Counted from the stretch's first letter, positions 23,093-37,897 are shown. The stretch: DNA of 64,000 bases from Petrosia ficiformis (GCA_947044365.1 OX345643.1:3064501-3128500), one strand, 5' to 3'. Notes: generated by a model not told the origin, from the sequence alone. Made by a program: numbers and translations.

Positions 23093-24483
23093 CTTTTGAA
23101 AACCACACCCACCCGGGGGTGTAATTATTGGGCCTAAATGATAGTTTATTTTCAGAAACAAAGCTAAACACGGCCCACGGGTGGTGGAGGGGCGGGGGGT
23201 GGGAAACCAGGGAAACAATGGCGGCCCAGGCAGGGTAACTGTAGTTGCTCTCTGAGAAAGATTGGAGTTTGATAGTGCCTAGAAAGGTAGATTTTATGGT
23301 TTCAGTGAAAAGCTACAGAATTCAGCTTTCTTCAGCCTCTTGTAACTATAAAAGTAAAATGAATTTGCAGAAAACGGCTCTATTTGTTTTCTCAAAATGC
23401 ATTGTACTTGATGCACGCCATGATTGGTGGGCGTGGCTTTCTTGGTTTTGTACTTATTACGATTGTAAAAATGGACATTTTCCCAACACTTCCACTCTTA
23501 CAGACAAATATAAAGATCATCAGAAGATATGAAGGTTGCTATTACACCAGGTTAGAGTCATATTATATAATATTCTATTTTGAAACTGATTGGAGTTGCA
23601 TCCGCCCACTCCCTAGTACCACCTTTAAGTAAATAATTAAGAACGAAATAAATAATACTGATTATTATGCAATAATGATTACGCACTTTAATTTTTGAGT
23701 ATCCTTTATTTTCCTGATTTCAATAAATTCTAGTGATGCTTCACTTTCAGGTCTCAGTGAAAACTCCTTCAATATCTATATAGTGTTATGATTACAAACT
23801 ATTTCAGACAAGAAATGGTATTATTCTTGTCCTTGTTTGATCAATTACTGCTGAGATAAGACCACTCTGGATTCAACCCTCTGTTGGTATCAAACCAGTT
23901 CCAGTTCTATTGATTACATGGAAAGTCTTCTTAAATTTCTTGCAGGACAGCTATCAATAGTTATATTATATCATGAACCTTGTCATCCCACAATGGAAGA
24001 GGCATCTCACAAAAGAACTGTCTTAAATAACATTTAACTAATATAATAATGTATGAGGCATACACCTTGTACAGTCATCAAACCTTGTACTCCATACCCA
24101 TCATTTCTAAACTGTATAAAAACACTATATCACACCACTATTGACAACTTCACAGCTGTGGAAGACCCTTGGGTGGAAATGTCATGTTTATCAGAAAGTT
24201 TTATCATGACATGATGTTATTTAAAGCCCATACTCAATAGGTTGATAGCAAATCAGGAAATATGAACCATGAATAACATGAAATTTAACTTGGTACAGTG
24301 TGAAACATCAAAACTATAGTATTTCAGATGTTTTGAATGAACGTTTTTCTATGCAGGTAACACGAAAATATATAAACACACAAGTATGGGGCATACTATT
24401 AATTACAATAATGTCAATAAAAAGAGATGTGCGATGATAATTAAATCACAAAAAATGTGTGCATGTTTGAATAATTAACATTA
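23093..24483. other. Intergenic, with a GC-richer patch at 23150-23240
   Basis: A G-rich stretch (GGGGCGGGGGGTGGG) precedes an ATG in good context (ACAATGGCGG at about 23216) with a GTAACT donor 17 bases on. ATTGGTGGGCGTGGC at about 23423 looks like adjacent CCAAT and GC/CACCC boxes. These could mark a promoter and first exon on the plus strand, but no downstream exon was found. ORFs 23245-23632 match nothing I know. 23640-24480 is featureless AT-rich DNA. Confidence 0.3.
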
Positions 24484-26466
24484 TTAATTGTAAAAATGAG
24501 GGTAATTGTAATCATGTTCAACATTTCTTCCAGCCTTTCTTCCTTGGTTGACATTTTCATTTCCGTTTAATCTCCTACCATAAGCTGGGTTTGTATTTGC
24601 ATGGTGTAACACTGCTAATGGATTATTAGCTGTATGAACTGGAGACCTACAGATGAAAATTTGATTATCCACTATTAATAACAATGTACAACTATCATGA
24701 GTAACTTAGCGTTCTTATTCTTGTATCTATAAACAGAGATTACAACCAAACCAAATATCAGAATGAAACATAATACTCCAACTGTAATACCAATAATTAG
24801 ACTGATGGTAGTTAGTAATAAGCTGCTACTTGCTATCTCGTTGGTACCACTCATACATACACACAGTGAATCATTGTAGGAATTAACAACTCCACAATCA
24901 GTATCAATGCTTAAAAAGGAGTTCGATAGATTGGTGTTTATCATATTTAGACCTGAATTGATCCAGTCTTGCATATAACCAACTATTACCACAGTTTCTT
25001 GGTCTCTGGTACCATAAAGCTTAGCTCTGTATGTCACACATGTAGATGACTGTTCTTCAGAACACTGAAAGTGTTTACTTACGATGTAGTTGATAGAATA
25101 CTCACATTCACATCTCAGTGTAATAGCTTCAACGATTTCACTGGATATAATATTAAGGTAAGTGTTGTTCAAAGGTTCAACCTAAGGTGAAGCGTAATAT
25201 TTCATGATTACTCTCATGAACAATAATTATATAAGTATGTCACCAATCAAGTTGCTGTCTAACAGAATATATAGATATAGACATAAACTAATTTTATTAA
25301 CAAACATCATGCTACGATATGCTGCACAATTACTCTATTATTAACCAAAACATATTGACAAAAGCAAACATTACAACCCACAATCCAGTTGTCATAATCC
25401 TTTTTAGAACATTGAATAAACTATACTTTCTAACTCCCAACCACCCATTTTGACTTTGCCAAAAGCAACCATTTTACTCTTACATGTGACCATTTCACAC
25501 ATTGACTATATATAATAGTAAACAACCACAATACCAGTTCACGAGACTTCTTTGCTGCATCCATCCTTGATGATGTGAAAAATAAACATATGAAAAAAAT
25601 TTCCACTTTTAAATATAACCTTATGAGTGTATTAGTTTAATGCCATAAGATTAATTGTGATTACTCACATGCAGGCAGTGTTATCCTTACAGACATGATT
25701 ATAAACATTAAACTCACTATCCATTGTAAGCATGGTATTTCCAGTCCTAATAAATGAAATTGAAAATATTCTGAACTCATTTGATCTCATCCTGTAAAAT
25801 ATAAATGTGAGTAAACCACTATGCGCCACAATGATAATATATTTGTACCTTCAATTCTCAATTTTGTTGATGTGCTTGCAATTGAACTATCTAAAATGTA
25901 CTCACTGGAAATATCTTCAGTTATAAATACACTGCACATTAAGACACCTTCATCTTCACTTCTTATCACTGGTGCAATTCTCAATACAGAATGGTAATTA
26001 GCAATATTTGTAGTAGTCAATGGAGGCAATTCTGAAACTTCAAATCATTCTCTTGAATGGATAGATAGATTATCTAATATCCATTTAAATACAGCATGAA
26101 CTGGCAAGTGTATATATATGTGTGTTGGTTATCATGGCATTGCATGTGTACAGAGCCAAATCACCTGTGTGTAGCACTGACACATGTTCAGAGGTGTTAA
26201 GGATAGCACTTGGAGATGGTACTAAAAAATAACAAAAGGCATAATACAGAAAGACAACAATATACACTCACTTTTCACTCTGATAAATTTAATTGTAGAC
26301 CACTGTCATGGATAGTCAAATCCTTCCAATTCAGAAAGCAGCATCTCATTTTGATTAGTACAGTACACTGACTGTTCATAGGTGAATCTAAATGTCATTT
26401 CAGTTGTAATATCTAGTATTTGAGTTTCACCAGCAAAAACAGTCTCTGTATTTTTTATATCCATTG
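24484..26466 (-). CDS. Probable single-pass Ig-like cell-surface receptor
   Basis: Exons read on the minus strand: 26466-26272 and 26221-25849 (each possibly split by a ~70-base intron), about 25748-25671, 25181-24706, and 24646-24484 (stop). The 26221-25849 region has Ig hallmarks: GDLALYTC (B-strand Cys) and SVLRIAPVIRSEDEGVLMC (F-strand D-x-G-x-x-x-C). Exon 25181-24706 has a Cys-rich extracellular part (CECEYS, FQCSEEQSSTCVTYRAKL) and one membrane helix (LLLTTISLIIGITVGVLCFI and on), followed by basic RYKNKNAK. The last exon is a 50-residue Asn-rich cytoplasmic tail with NPAYG, a possible NPxY-type motif. The last two junctions have correct phases. No signal-peptide exon was found; the ORF starting MYIVVFLYYAF at 26267 covers a splice acceptor and is probably intronic. 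Two in-frame stops in the upstream exons leave open whether it is a live gene. Ligand and role unknown. Confidence 0.55.
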
Positions 26467-26689
26467 CTAATGCATGTGAAGGAACTGTATTAAGTTTGGT
26501 AGTGCTTCAACTTATAAGAGCAAATTCCAGAAAAAGCTTTTTTTTTTACAAACTGCTAAAAGGGTAACTATGGAATACAACAAAGCACATAGTAGATTAA
26601 TATTCTTTATTATGATATGTACTTTATATACTAGATCAAACGAAACCAGTACTTGTAAATATTAATAGAAACAAGTGTATATAGAGAAA

Positions 26690-27222
26690 AAAACATCCCT
26701 ATATTTGCTTTGTGATGACTATGTATTAAGCATTGCAGATGGCACTAGTGTCTCTACCTTTCTGCCAGGTGTACTCCTGGGGCCTGAAGACGTAAGTGTA
26801 AGCCTAATTGCAGTCCGAATACACAGATGTCTGATGAACTGACTGAGGTGCTCCTTCAAGGTTCTAAATGATGACTTCCTCGTGTCTGAAACTCAACAAC
26901 TTATCATACTTACTTGTTAAAGATTCTTGCATAATATCTATACTGTTTCTCTGCTATATACAACAGTTATTAGCAGTTTTACATCCTTTCTGAATCTTCC
27001 TGCAAGTTCCTGGCTGGTCTGTAGCTCAAACGCGCGTTCTTTTACGCGCCACGCCCATTAATTGACCTAGCCCCCGGGAATGACGCAACTTCCTTAACTA
27101 CGTATACAACGCATAGTCGCGCAAGTGACACAAGAATATATATATATATATATATATATACATTAAACCCCGTGGAAAGCAATTATAGGGATGGCCCTAC
27201 GGGCCATAAAAAGTATCCCTAT
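26690..27222 (-). mobile_element. Dispersed repeat family A, best full-length copy
   Basis: Bounded by CATCCCTATATTTGCTTTG on the left and GGAAAGCAATTATAGGGATG on the right, so the ends are imperfect inverted repeats. Between them lie CTCCTGGGGCCTGAAG, CGAGGAAGTCATC-type sequence reversed, TTGTTAAAGATTCTTGCATA, GCGCCACGCCCATTAATTGA, CTTCCTTAACTACGTATACA, GCATAGTCGCGCAAGTGACA and a (TA)n tract. It occupies the gap between the Ig-like gene and the mannosidase gene. No ORF; non-autonomous, possibly MITE-like. Confidence 0.75.
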
Positions 27223-27323
27223 GATTCTTTGCATTAGGCTAGTCTACACAGTTGAACGGATTCTCCATTATTAACCCTTAGAGTGCTGTTGTCCCTACCC
27301 ACTGTCAGTATACTGTAAGAAGG

Positions 27324-30300
27324 ATGACATTCTTGATAGTTATTCTTCTTTCCTTCCTCTTTGGACCATTTGTATTCTCTGAGGGAAAGGATAAAGTAAA
27401 TGTCCATTTTGTTGCACACACCCACGATGATGTGGGTTGGAAGAAAACGATTGATGAATATTACTATGGAGGTATGGCTGTGTTCCAGTATATAGTAGAC
27501 TATTTAATAGTTAAATAGATCGGTGGTGATTTATCCAGATTGTGTATTTGAAGCATAGGCGTATATATAAACAGGGTACACCAGGGTTTGTGTTTGGTGT
27601 CGCAAAGATTGACATTTCAAATATATAATGTATTTGATCAATTGGTAACCAACTTACAATGAACAAAAGATATTTTAAATAAAACACTGCTGGTTGACGT
27701 GCTAGGTGGTATGTTTGATTTAAACCGTACCACAGAGGATAATTTGTAATGATGATCACATTACTAGTTGCACAAGCATTACATTTCAAACTGGTAGTGA
27801 TGCAGGCCAGAGTGGATGTGCATTTGTGTTTATAGCAAATGTCACTATTTATGGCACAAGCCTGGATTGAGTGTATTTGGGAAATCTTGTTATTGTATAA
27901 TTCTTGAGCAATTGTATGTACATAATTATTGTACACATTTATAATAATTTTTGTTAAAATAATAATAATTCACTCATAATATACACCTGCATGATTCTGC
28001 TGAGTTTCTGAGCTAAAAACAAAGCCTAGTAATTTTGTAGGAGTCTTCTCGTTTTGTCAACATTGACAAAATGGAAATTGATGAACTGACCATTTTGTTG
28101 TAAGCTTGGCAATGTAATTACCTGAAGGTAACTGTTTTTTGTAAGTCCAATATTTTCAGTGAATTTTAAATATACCAAATTTTGGAGTCAAAGTTAGCAA
28201 TTCATGCTCAATGGGATAATTATTAAGTGGTGTGTGTATAAATATTAATGATTATTTTACGTTTGGTAATTACGGCTAAAATTAATACCAACCAAATAAC
28301 TTGATAATCAGTGTTTTTGATAAGCTCATATCGTGCACCATTGGCCCGACGAGCTTCTCATTTGGCACTCCACAGTTCTCTCTTTGGGCTATATAATTAA
28401 TTAATTAATTTTAATTATGGTTAATATATTGTGACAACAGTAAACTTTTTGCATTATGTTAAGTATATCCTGAATTTCATTATACCTATTATAATTAACA
28501 GCTAACAAAACCATCCAAGATGCTGCTGTTCAGTACATATTGGACACTGTAATGGATGAACTTGCAAAAAATAAAGATCGTAAATTCATCTATGTAGAAA
28601 TGGCTTTCTTTGCTCGATGGTGGAATGAGCAGACTGATGACATGAAGAATAAAGTTAGCTATTTTTATAATAAATTATCTAGCAATATCTCATCTCTCCA
28701 TTCTCTGGGCAGACATGGGGTAGGATAATAATAATAGTAATAGAAATAGGTAATTAAAAAACTGAGGCAAATAGTATTAATAATAGTAATAAATGTTGAG
28801 ATATTTGTAATTCTAATTCTAATTGACCTTAATTAATAAAGTAGGGCAAGAGTGAATTTTTAGTTTTGGAGGGGAACTGTTTGAGCCAGAAGGGTCCAGA
28901 CTTACTGATTCTGTTTTTGAGAAACTCATGAATATTAAATACAATGGTCATTTAGTTTAAAACATGAAAGAATTTCAAAGAAACCTGAATACTGTAGTAA
29001 TCCACAACAGTAACACTGACTTAGGCAGTAATATAATCTACTGATTTTTAAGGTAATAGTAATAGTATTATACTGATTTTTAAAGTAATATATAGTAATA
29101 GTAATATATTACATTGCATTGTAGTTGACCCCATGTCTGTCTCTGGGATAAGAAAGGGAATAAGATCAATATATTTTTATATTCGCTTACTAATTGCATG
29201 TCTAAAAAGGACACATATTGAAACAAATCGTGTTATATTAGGTGAAGGAATTTCTTAAAAATGGTCAGCTGGAGTTTATAAATGGTGGATGGTGTATGAA
29301 TGATGAAGCAGCCACACACTATAATGCCATTATTGATCAGATGACAGTTGGATTGACATTTATTGAGAAAACATTTGGAAAAGAAGCACGTCCTACTATT
29401 GCTTGGCATGTAGATCCTTTTGGTCATTCAGCTGTACAGGCTAATCTGTTCTCACAGGTCAGACAATACTTTCTGTAGTACTAGCTAAATGTTATATGAA
29501 GTAATCAACTGTATACATATATAATTATGTATGTAACAAAATGTGGTCATCTATTGATGATCATATGTTTGAATCTTGTTAAATTGAAATTGTAGTGAGT
29601 TCCTGGCATATAAAAGTGATTACTCATAATATTATATCTCATTGTGTTTGGCTAAAGTTGTGTTATAGCAAGTGTGTGAATTGTATACTGCACTATGAGC
29701 ATAATTATGGCTGAGATATGCTCAACATGCATTTGAACAAATAAGTATAGTATTTATATCACAGTTATACTTTCAAAAATGTACAACTACATTTTTAGAA
29801 ACTGATTGTAATAAACATTAACAGTTAAAAGTATAAATATTCTGATGTGATTGTGTTTAAGCAAGTACAAATGCTTAAGCTCTGATGTGAAAGTACAATC
29901 TATTATGATTTGTAATTTGTAATGAAAATTACTGAAAAGGCTGTAGAATTTTTTTGATAAGCTCGAATTCGTGCTGAAAGTGCAGTTCTTAGCCATACTT
30001 GTGCATTGGGTTGTGTCTGTTATTTGTTTACATGTATACTGTACTAGACTGTATTGTTTGAACATGTATGCTATATCTTTCTCTCTCACACACACACACA
30101 TGCACTCTCTCCCTTTCTCTCTCTCTGTCTCTGTCTCTCTGTCTCTCTGTCTCTCTCTCTTTCTTTATCTCTTTCTCTCTCTGTCTCTCTCTCTGTCTCT
30201 ACATAATGACATCTTGGGTAATTCAAATTTGTTAATGACATGGTACTTGATCTGGATACATATAAATATATGTACAATCTAAAATGATGTTCAACACACA

Positions 30301-30336
30301 CATCTGATATCTTTTTATCTCACTTCTATCTATCTG

Positions 30337-30431
<95 letters not shown>

Positions 30432-33400
30432 CTTTATCTATATATCTATCCATCCATCCATCCATCCATCCATCCATCCATTCATCCATCCTTTTGTCTG
30501 TCTCACCGTCTCTATATAACATCGAATAAATTCACACTGGTTTGTATTATATATATATATATTTATATTTATATTTATATTAAGATGGGGTTTGATGGGT
30601 TTTTCTTTGGTCGTATTGACTATGATGATAAACAGTTCAGACTGAATACAAGTACTATGGAAATGATATGGAGAGGAAGTCAAAGTTTAAAAGAGGGCTC
30701 TGATATATTCACTGGTGTACTTTATAACAAATATAGAGCTCCCGATGGATTTTGTTATGATGCTAGATGTACAGATGGTATACCCATTCAAGTGAGTATG
30801 TATACATGTATATCACCCATTTTCATTTACAGATATAATTTTGCTATATTGTAATTCCTGTTATAATAGTTACATTATATGTGTCATTTACAAATGTTGT
30901 AAATATAAGAGTGGTCTAAGACCCACTGTCGCTACTCAATACAATCCCAGAATTTGAGTGATGATTTCTTTTAGAAGTACTTTCCTTTACATACAAAAGT
31001 GGAGTCAAGATAATTTATATACATACACTTAAGAAGTGAAATCACAACATAAGATTATAAATATATGTATAGATTTTACACAAATTTTAATTATTTTTTC
31101 CTTGTATAAAAGTTTGAAATGACCTTTTTATGCTTACAAGAAGCTTTTATTGTGATGTAAAATGACTTCACTAGTTACCAGCTCTTATAAATCAGTATCT
31201 GAAGTGTAACATTGAGTAATTCCTGAGGGATGTGTATAGTATGTACATGTGTATGATTCTTTAAATGATTGGAGTCTTGTTTTTCTCATAATAGGATGAT
31301 CCTAACCTGTTTGACTATAATGTGGATGAAAGGGTTGATGCATTTATTAAATATGCTAATGAGCAGGTAGGCATTGAGAGAGCCACAAGTCATTCACATT
31401 CACCTTGACTTCAGAAACATATTCACAACTCTAGTTTGGAAGGACCAACAGTATTTTTATGAGTATATATATAGCATAATTTATAATTATCCTTCCTTTT
31501 CTTTTTTATGTACTGATATCTCGGATTTCAATCCATTTCTGAACAGTATAATCATGTATTAACCTTATGACATTTAAACTATAAGTTATCATAGTCATCA
31601 TGAATGTGAACAGACATCAATTTTATATAATGCATATGCTACATACATAGATAGATGGATGGATAATTGTGTCTTCTTCACATGTATTCAACTATTCATG
31701 TACATGTACATATCTTGCCTATCTACCTACCTACCTTATTTTATGTCCACACAGGCCAAACACTACAGTACTAATAACATCATGATGACAATGGGAGCAG
31801 ATTTTAATTATGGTAATGCTCGTATGTGGTTTAAGAACTTGGATAAGCTAATTCATTATGTCAATAAGGTAAGCTGATGTACTTAGCACTTTGAAAGTAA
31901 CTGTAACTCATATAATGATATTTCAGACTTGTTGAACAGTTTCAAACCTTGCTGGCTTCTTTTCCAGCTATTTATAATTATGTCAAATTTGTAGGGTTTA
32001 CATGTAGTTACAACAAAATGCATTACTGTTTAGCAAAAATGCATCAATAGATTTGACATCACTTTTGTTGACTGGAAAGTCCCTTTTTCAATTTGTATTT
32101 AATGAATTGATATGTCTCTCGTGTTTCAGAATGGTAGTGTTAATGTGATGTACTCTACTCCCTCAATGTATCTTGAGTATGTACATCATGCTAATTCCTT
32201 ATACAAAATTAAGACTGATGATTTCTTTCCATATGCTGACCAGCCATGGAGTTTCTGGACAGGTACATGTAGATTATTACACATATTAAGTTGTCAACAT
32301 ACGTGTAATGTGTTTATGGAATGTAGAGTGTCTTACCACTATTATACTACCTGCTAGTGAGTGGTGATATGTGACCTCATTTTTTAAAAGGGATACTTGC
32401 CCCTTCTCCAAAAATAATTTCAATTAAATGTTTAGCTACATTCAATTGCTCACCATTCCGCCATTTTAAACTTCTTAGATACTGAATTTCATTGACTTCC
32501 TATACAAAATGGTAAAGTACATTGTAGATCATGTGATGCTTGGTACTTCAGTATCTCATTCAAAATTCCTGTTATTCTGTTTTTTTTATACTCATTTAAT
32601 ATATTTGCATACTAGAATTAACTATAACTGAAGTTAATGTTTTTAGTGACAGGAGAATTAATACTAAAATATACGTATGTTAAGTACACAAACTAGCCAA
32701 AACTAAAACTAAAATTACTTATTATTATACTGTATTTATGGCTCATCAGTAAAGTTATATTAACATATCTAGTTATATTAACTTATTAAGATAACACATA
32801 TCTAGTTATATTAACTTATTATGATAACACATATCTAGTTATATCAACTTATTAAGATAACACATATCTAGTTATATTAACTTATTATGATAACACATAT
32901 CTAGTTATATTAACTTATTATGATAACACATATCTAGTTATATTAACTTATTAAGATAACACATATCTAGTTATATTAACTTATTAAGATAACACATATC
33001 TAGTTATATTAACTTATTAAGATAACACATATCTAGTTATATTAACTTATTATGATAACACATATCTAGTTATATCAACTTATTAAGATAACACATATCT
33101 AGTTTACATACATGTACAATGTACATCGCATGACAATGCATGAATTGTTTTAAGACACCTATTGAGAAGTAGATGTACTTATAAAACTAAACAAAAATAA
33201 CATGTAAATCTAATCATGTACATGTATTGAATATTATTTGTCAAACGTAAGAACTGGAATTAGAACTAGAAATAAAACTATGATAGATTTGTGAGATGAG
33301 AATTAACCACTAGAATATTTTATTGACATATAATTAACTAACAAAACTAAAATGCATAATTATGGTACTCTGAAATCTGTTTAAACCTTTGCAGTGAACA

Positions 33401-36268
33401 TAAACATATGCATTGTGTAGATGCACAATATCAAGTGTTGATATCATATACTTTATGCCATCGATACTCACTCAAAATACTTGATGTCATAATTATTACT
33501 GTTACTACAAAATTTTTATTTTTATATTAATTGATTCTTGCAGGTTATTTTACAAGTCGTCCTGGATTGAAAGGTTATATAAGACGATGCAACAATCATT
33601 TGCAAGCATGTAAGCAACTGGAAGCTATTCATAATGGATTCCCAGATAATAAACCATCATCAATGTTGCTAAGTGAGTAGTACTGTCATAGTGTCTGTGC
33701 AAACACTAACTAAATACTAGAACTCTGATCAAAATAACAATGGTTTGAATGAATGTACCAATGGTGCAGAACCTTCACAATAACTGGTAAAGATAATTGC
33801 AGACTATGGTATAATATATATATATATAATTATATTACATATATATATGTATTAGATAAAGCACCAGTGTGAGTGCTGTATGGGAAATATAGTGCGAGGG
33901 ATGGGGTCGAGAAACTCATACAGCACAAGTGCTGTATGAGGCTTTGAGACCCCATCCCAAGCGCAAGCCCATGTGCAAACATTAAACAAATAGCCAAATA
34001 CCAAAAAATACATTCAAATACCAAAATGACGTACGAATATTTGGATAAATGAATACTCATTTCAGTCTTACTTTGAAGCACTGCATGCATTCTCAGCTAT
34101 GATTTGAAGAACTATTTGATGTTGATTTCAGTCAAGATATTAAACTATTCATTGAGAAGGGCATTTATATGATATAATTATGATTTATTTATGAATGCCA
34201 ATGAAATTAGGGATTAAGTGCACTTATATTGTTTCTATTGGTTTCACATCGAGAATTGTTCTAGCAACTTTGTAATTAATATTCACCCATGCACACTATT
34301 CCATATATACTAATACTACATGTAAAATTGTTATGTTGAGATATTAATGTGGACTGTGTGTGCCATTGGAAATACATCTTGAACCAACAGAGTTAATGCT
34401 GTTGGTGACAATAATCAGAATTAACTGCACCATCTAGCCCAAAGAAAGAACTGTGCGGTGCCAAATAAGAAGCTCTTCGGGTCAATGGTGTGTCATATAA
34501 GCTTATCAAAACACTGATTCTGTTACTATGTGTAATATAATATACAGTCATGTTAGTGATGTACATACACAAATTCTACTGTAATGTTTAATGTCTATTT
34601 TATCTTTTGTTTCCACACATGTTCTTCTTGTTACTCTTGTTAACAGAGAAGGGAATGGCTGTTGCTCAACATCATGATGCTGTAACGTAAGTACATGTAT
34701 GTGATTTTATCTTTCTCTAGTCACTTTCTTGCATGTTACAATTTTACACGTATAATGATATGTATGATACTAAAGTACTATTATGTTTACTATACTATAG
34801 TCTATAATTATGTGTCATTAAAATTGATTGAAATGATAGCTATACAGAGTACTAAATAACATTTAGTATTTGGCTATTTTCTAGAAAAACTCTTAGTCTA
34901 TGATTGGACAATTGTCTATTGAAATCTTGCTTTACAAGTGACTGTAAAACCTGGTGGAGAATTGACCTATTTCTAGTGCTGTATATATTATGCATGTTGT
35001 AAGAGATTCTTTCGTACTATTAGCTTGAATTCCGACTATAGAGTTATGTTTAGAGAGTAGCAATCAATAACCAATTTCTTATTATAATTCTGACACATGT
35101 GGTAGATCACATGATCCAAAGCAATTAATGAATATAATAATTAGAGCATATATGGTATAATGTCATGTTAACTATTGGTAAGGCAAATTTTAAGTATGGC
35201 TGCCAGAGTTTATGAAATTTCATATGGCATACCATTGGCCCAAAGAGCTTCTTATCTGGCACTGCACAGTTCTCTCTTTGGGCTAGATGGCGCCGTTAAT
35301 ACCATTGGCCCAAAGAGCTTCTTATCTGGCACTGCACAGTTCTCTCTTTGGGCCAGATGGCGCCGTTAATTACGATTATATTGTCACTAACAGCATTAAC
35401 TGTTTATTAATTTGCTCAAGGTGTCTTTCCCTATGGCCCACACACTAACCATTGTTGAGCCAATTTAATTTAGCCCATGCTTCAAAACATGCGAAAAGCT
35501 CTGATGGCTGCCCAAAGTTAAATTTGACATTGACCATTCAATATGCAACTCTTATTTTGTAGATTGATATACATGTACATACATGTATTAAAGTACATGT
35601 TGTTTTATAGTATACAAAGTACATTTTGTTTTATACATTATTGTGTATTATATTGTATAATATATGTGATATAGTGGTACAGAGAAACAACATGTGGCTA
35701 ATGACTATGCAAAGAGACTTCATATTGGTGAAGTAGAATGTCATGATGTAATAAGTAAAACCATTAATGATCTTGCTGTTAGAAAAAATGCCAAGGCCAT
35801 GGATTTGAAGTTTTGTGAATATCTGAATATTAGTGTATGTCCATATTCTGAAAATGGAAATGTAAGTTAATTCAAAATAATTAGTAATAAAATATAATAT
35901 GAAATATAATTATATTACCACCTAATTTGAATATTACAGTTGCAAATATTAAACATATAGATTAGTTTTTAGTCAGTATTATGAATAAGTGGATGCATGA
36001 TTGGACCTGTGGATTTTTACAATGTACATTTTATTCTTATAGTTTAATCTTGTGGTATATAATCCTCTGGCTAGAGAATGGAATTGGTATATCAGATTTC
36101 CTGTTAATAACTCAAAAGTTTCAGTTTCAGGAACTGATGGAAAAATGTTACCAGTGGTGGTGAGCATGTCATTATGACTATGTCAGTAATTATAAATTGT
36201 GTATTGTATTGTCGTGAATAGTATAATTATACTTTTATATAGTCTTAATATCAGGAGTACATTAATAC

Positions 36269-36305
<37 letters not shown>

Positions 36306-37847
36306 TGCTGAGTCAGCACGCAATACAAATTTCCCTATGTGGTTAGGTCCTATATATGGTATATAGACCTTGCTCCAAATATAGACCTCCCACTTGTATT
36401 AGTGATATTTCCAAGATTATTGTAAGTTTTTGATTGACAACAAAGAAAAATGTCCCTTTGCATTTTTCAGTTACTCAGATGGCCTAAAATAGAAATTGAA
36501 AGTGCATCCATCAAAACTAAAATGCTTCAAAATGTCACTCGGATTGACAGGAAGAGGTGCCACAGCATTTTCCTTATTTTCATCAGTGGCCTTCATTTTG
36601 TCAGCAGAACACGCAGCAACATTTACTGCCAGTATAGCCTTTTCATCCTGAGATTTGGCACTTTTATCGCTGTTTACTGGCTCCAATGGTTTTTTCACCT
36701 TCGACAAAATATCGGATACTTGTTTTTGCTGCTCCACAGTTGTACGCTCATACGATCTAATTCCCAACATACTCAAATGACCACTGCGCTCCATTATCAG
36801 CTTTTCTGGAACTCCGTTTTCATAAAGCCAGCTGATGCCAGTTGCTCTGAGACTATGATTGGAAATGGAATTGTTGTCTTCAGTTAAACCAGCTGAAACA
36901 AACATGTCTTTCAATTTTTTCTTTAACATGTTGTTACCCATGGGGACTGCATAATATCACGGCAAACCTTCACTGGGGAGTTTCGGCAATGGTCTACAAT
37001 AGAAATAGTCACTTTGAATTGCTTTGGCAGGCAATTTCGACATATACTTTTTCATGATGTACACAAAGCATTTCTCTCCTAAAACACTTTTGGCATAATG
37101 AACGACAAGTTTGTTATTTAAATGCACTTGATGCATAGCTCCTGGCCTGTTCTTCGAACCATGTTCGGTATACTTCATTATTTCAATTTTCTCAGAAACA
37201 TTTTCTGGGTTATCTACCAGACCAAACACGAACTGTGAATACTTGAGATCTCTATGCTCGTCTCCACCACAAAGGCACAGATACACCCCACAATAAAAGA
37301 ATACTGCATTTAGGAGGGAATTCGGAGAGGTAGTTCCAACAACACCAGTAGTCCAGAGTGCTTCCTCCTCTTGTGTAGTGATGACCCTAGCTTGTGCTTT
37401 CACAGTGCCAATGCCACTTTTATGAAGCTTACGAGAAACATTATCGAGCGTGTTGTTAACAGCAACAGCTGTATTTTTTGGAACATGTGGTTTCCCACTC
37501 TCGTGGAATTTTTCCTTGGAAGTGACAGAAAACCTCTTCCCTTTGAAAGAGACAATGAAAGTTTACGTTTCTTCTTGCAAAGGTGATCCCCTCGTTTCCA
37601 TTGTCAAAACTAGAGATGAAGACAGATCCTTACTACAGCTGATGCTAACGTTCCACTGTGAGGAAATATGGAAACTGTATTGCGCATGCGTAATATACTC
37701 AAGATGACTGAATAGCTTACGTGCTGACTGCAGCATACTATATATCGTATGCAACTCGGGCTAAATTTTTTCCGAGGATACAAACTGAGGGTCCTATATT
37801 TTGTATATAACTCAATTTGGTGTACTATATAATATACATATATATAC

Positions 37848-37897
<50 letters not shown>

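Noticed and set aside
27511..27936. 141-residue minus-strand ORF
   Set aside because: Lies in mannosidase intron 1, low-information composition, no exon borders or recognisable motif.
29971..30301. ORFs rich in Ser/Leu or Arg/Glu
   Set aside because: Translations of a (TC)n microsatellite in a mannosidase intron.
36450..36887. 145-residue plus-strand ORF
   Set aside because: Complement of the tyrosine-recombinase ORF, whose minus-strand reading carries the conserved catalytic motifs.
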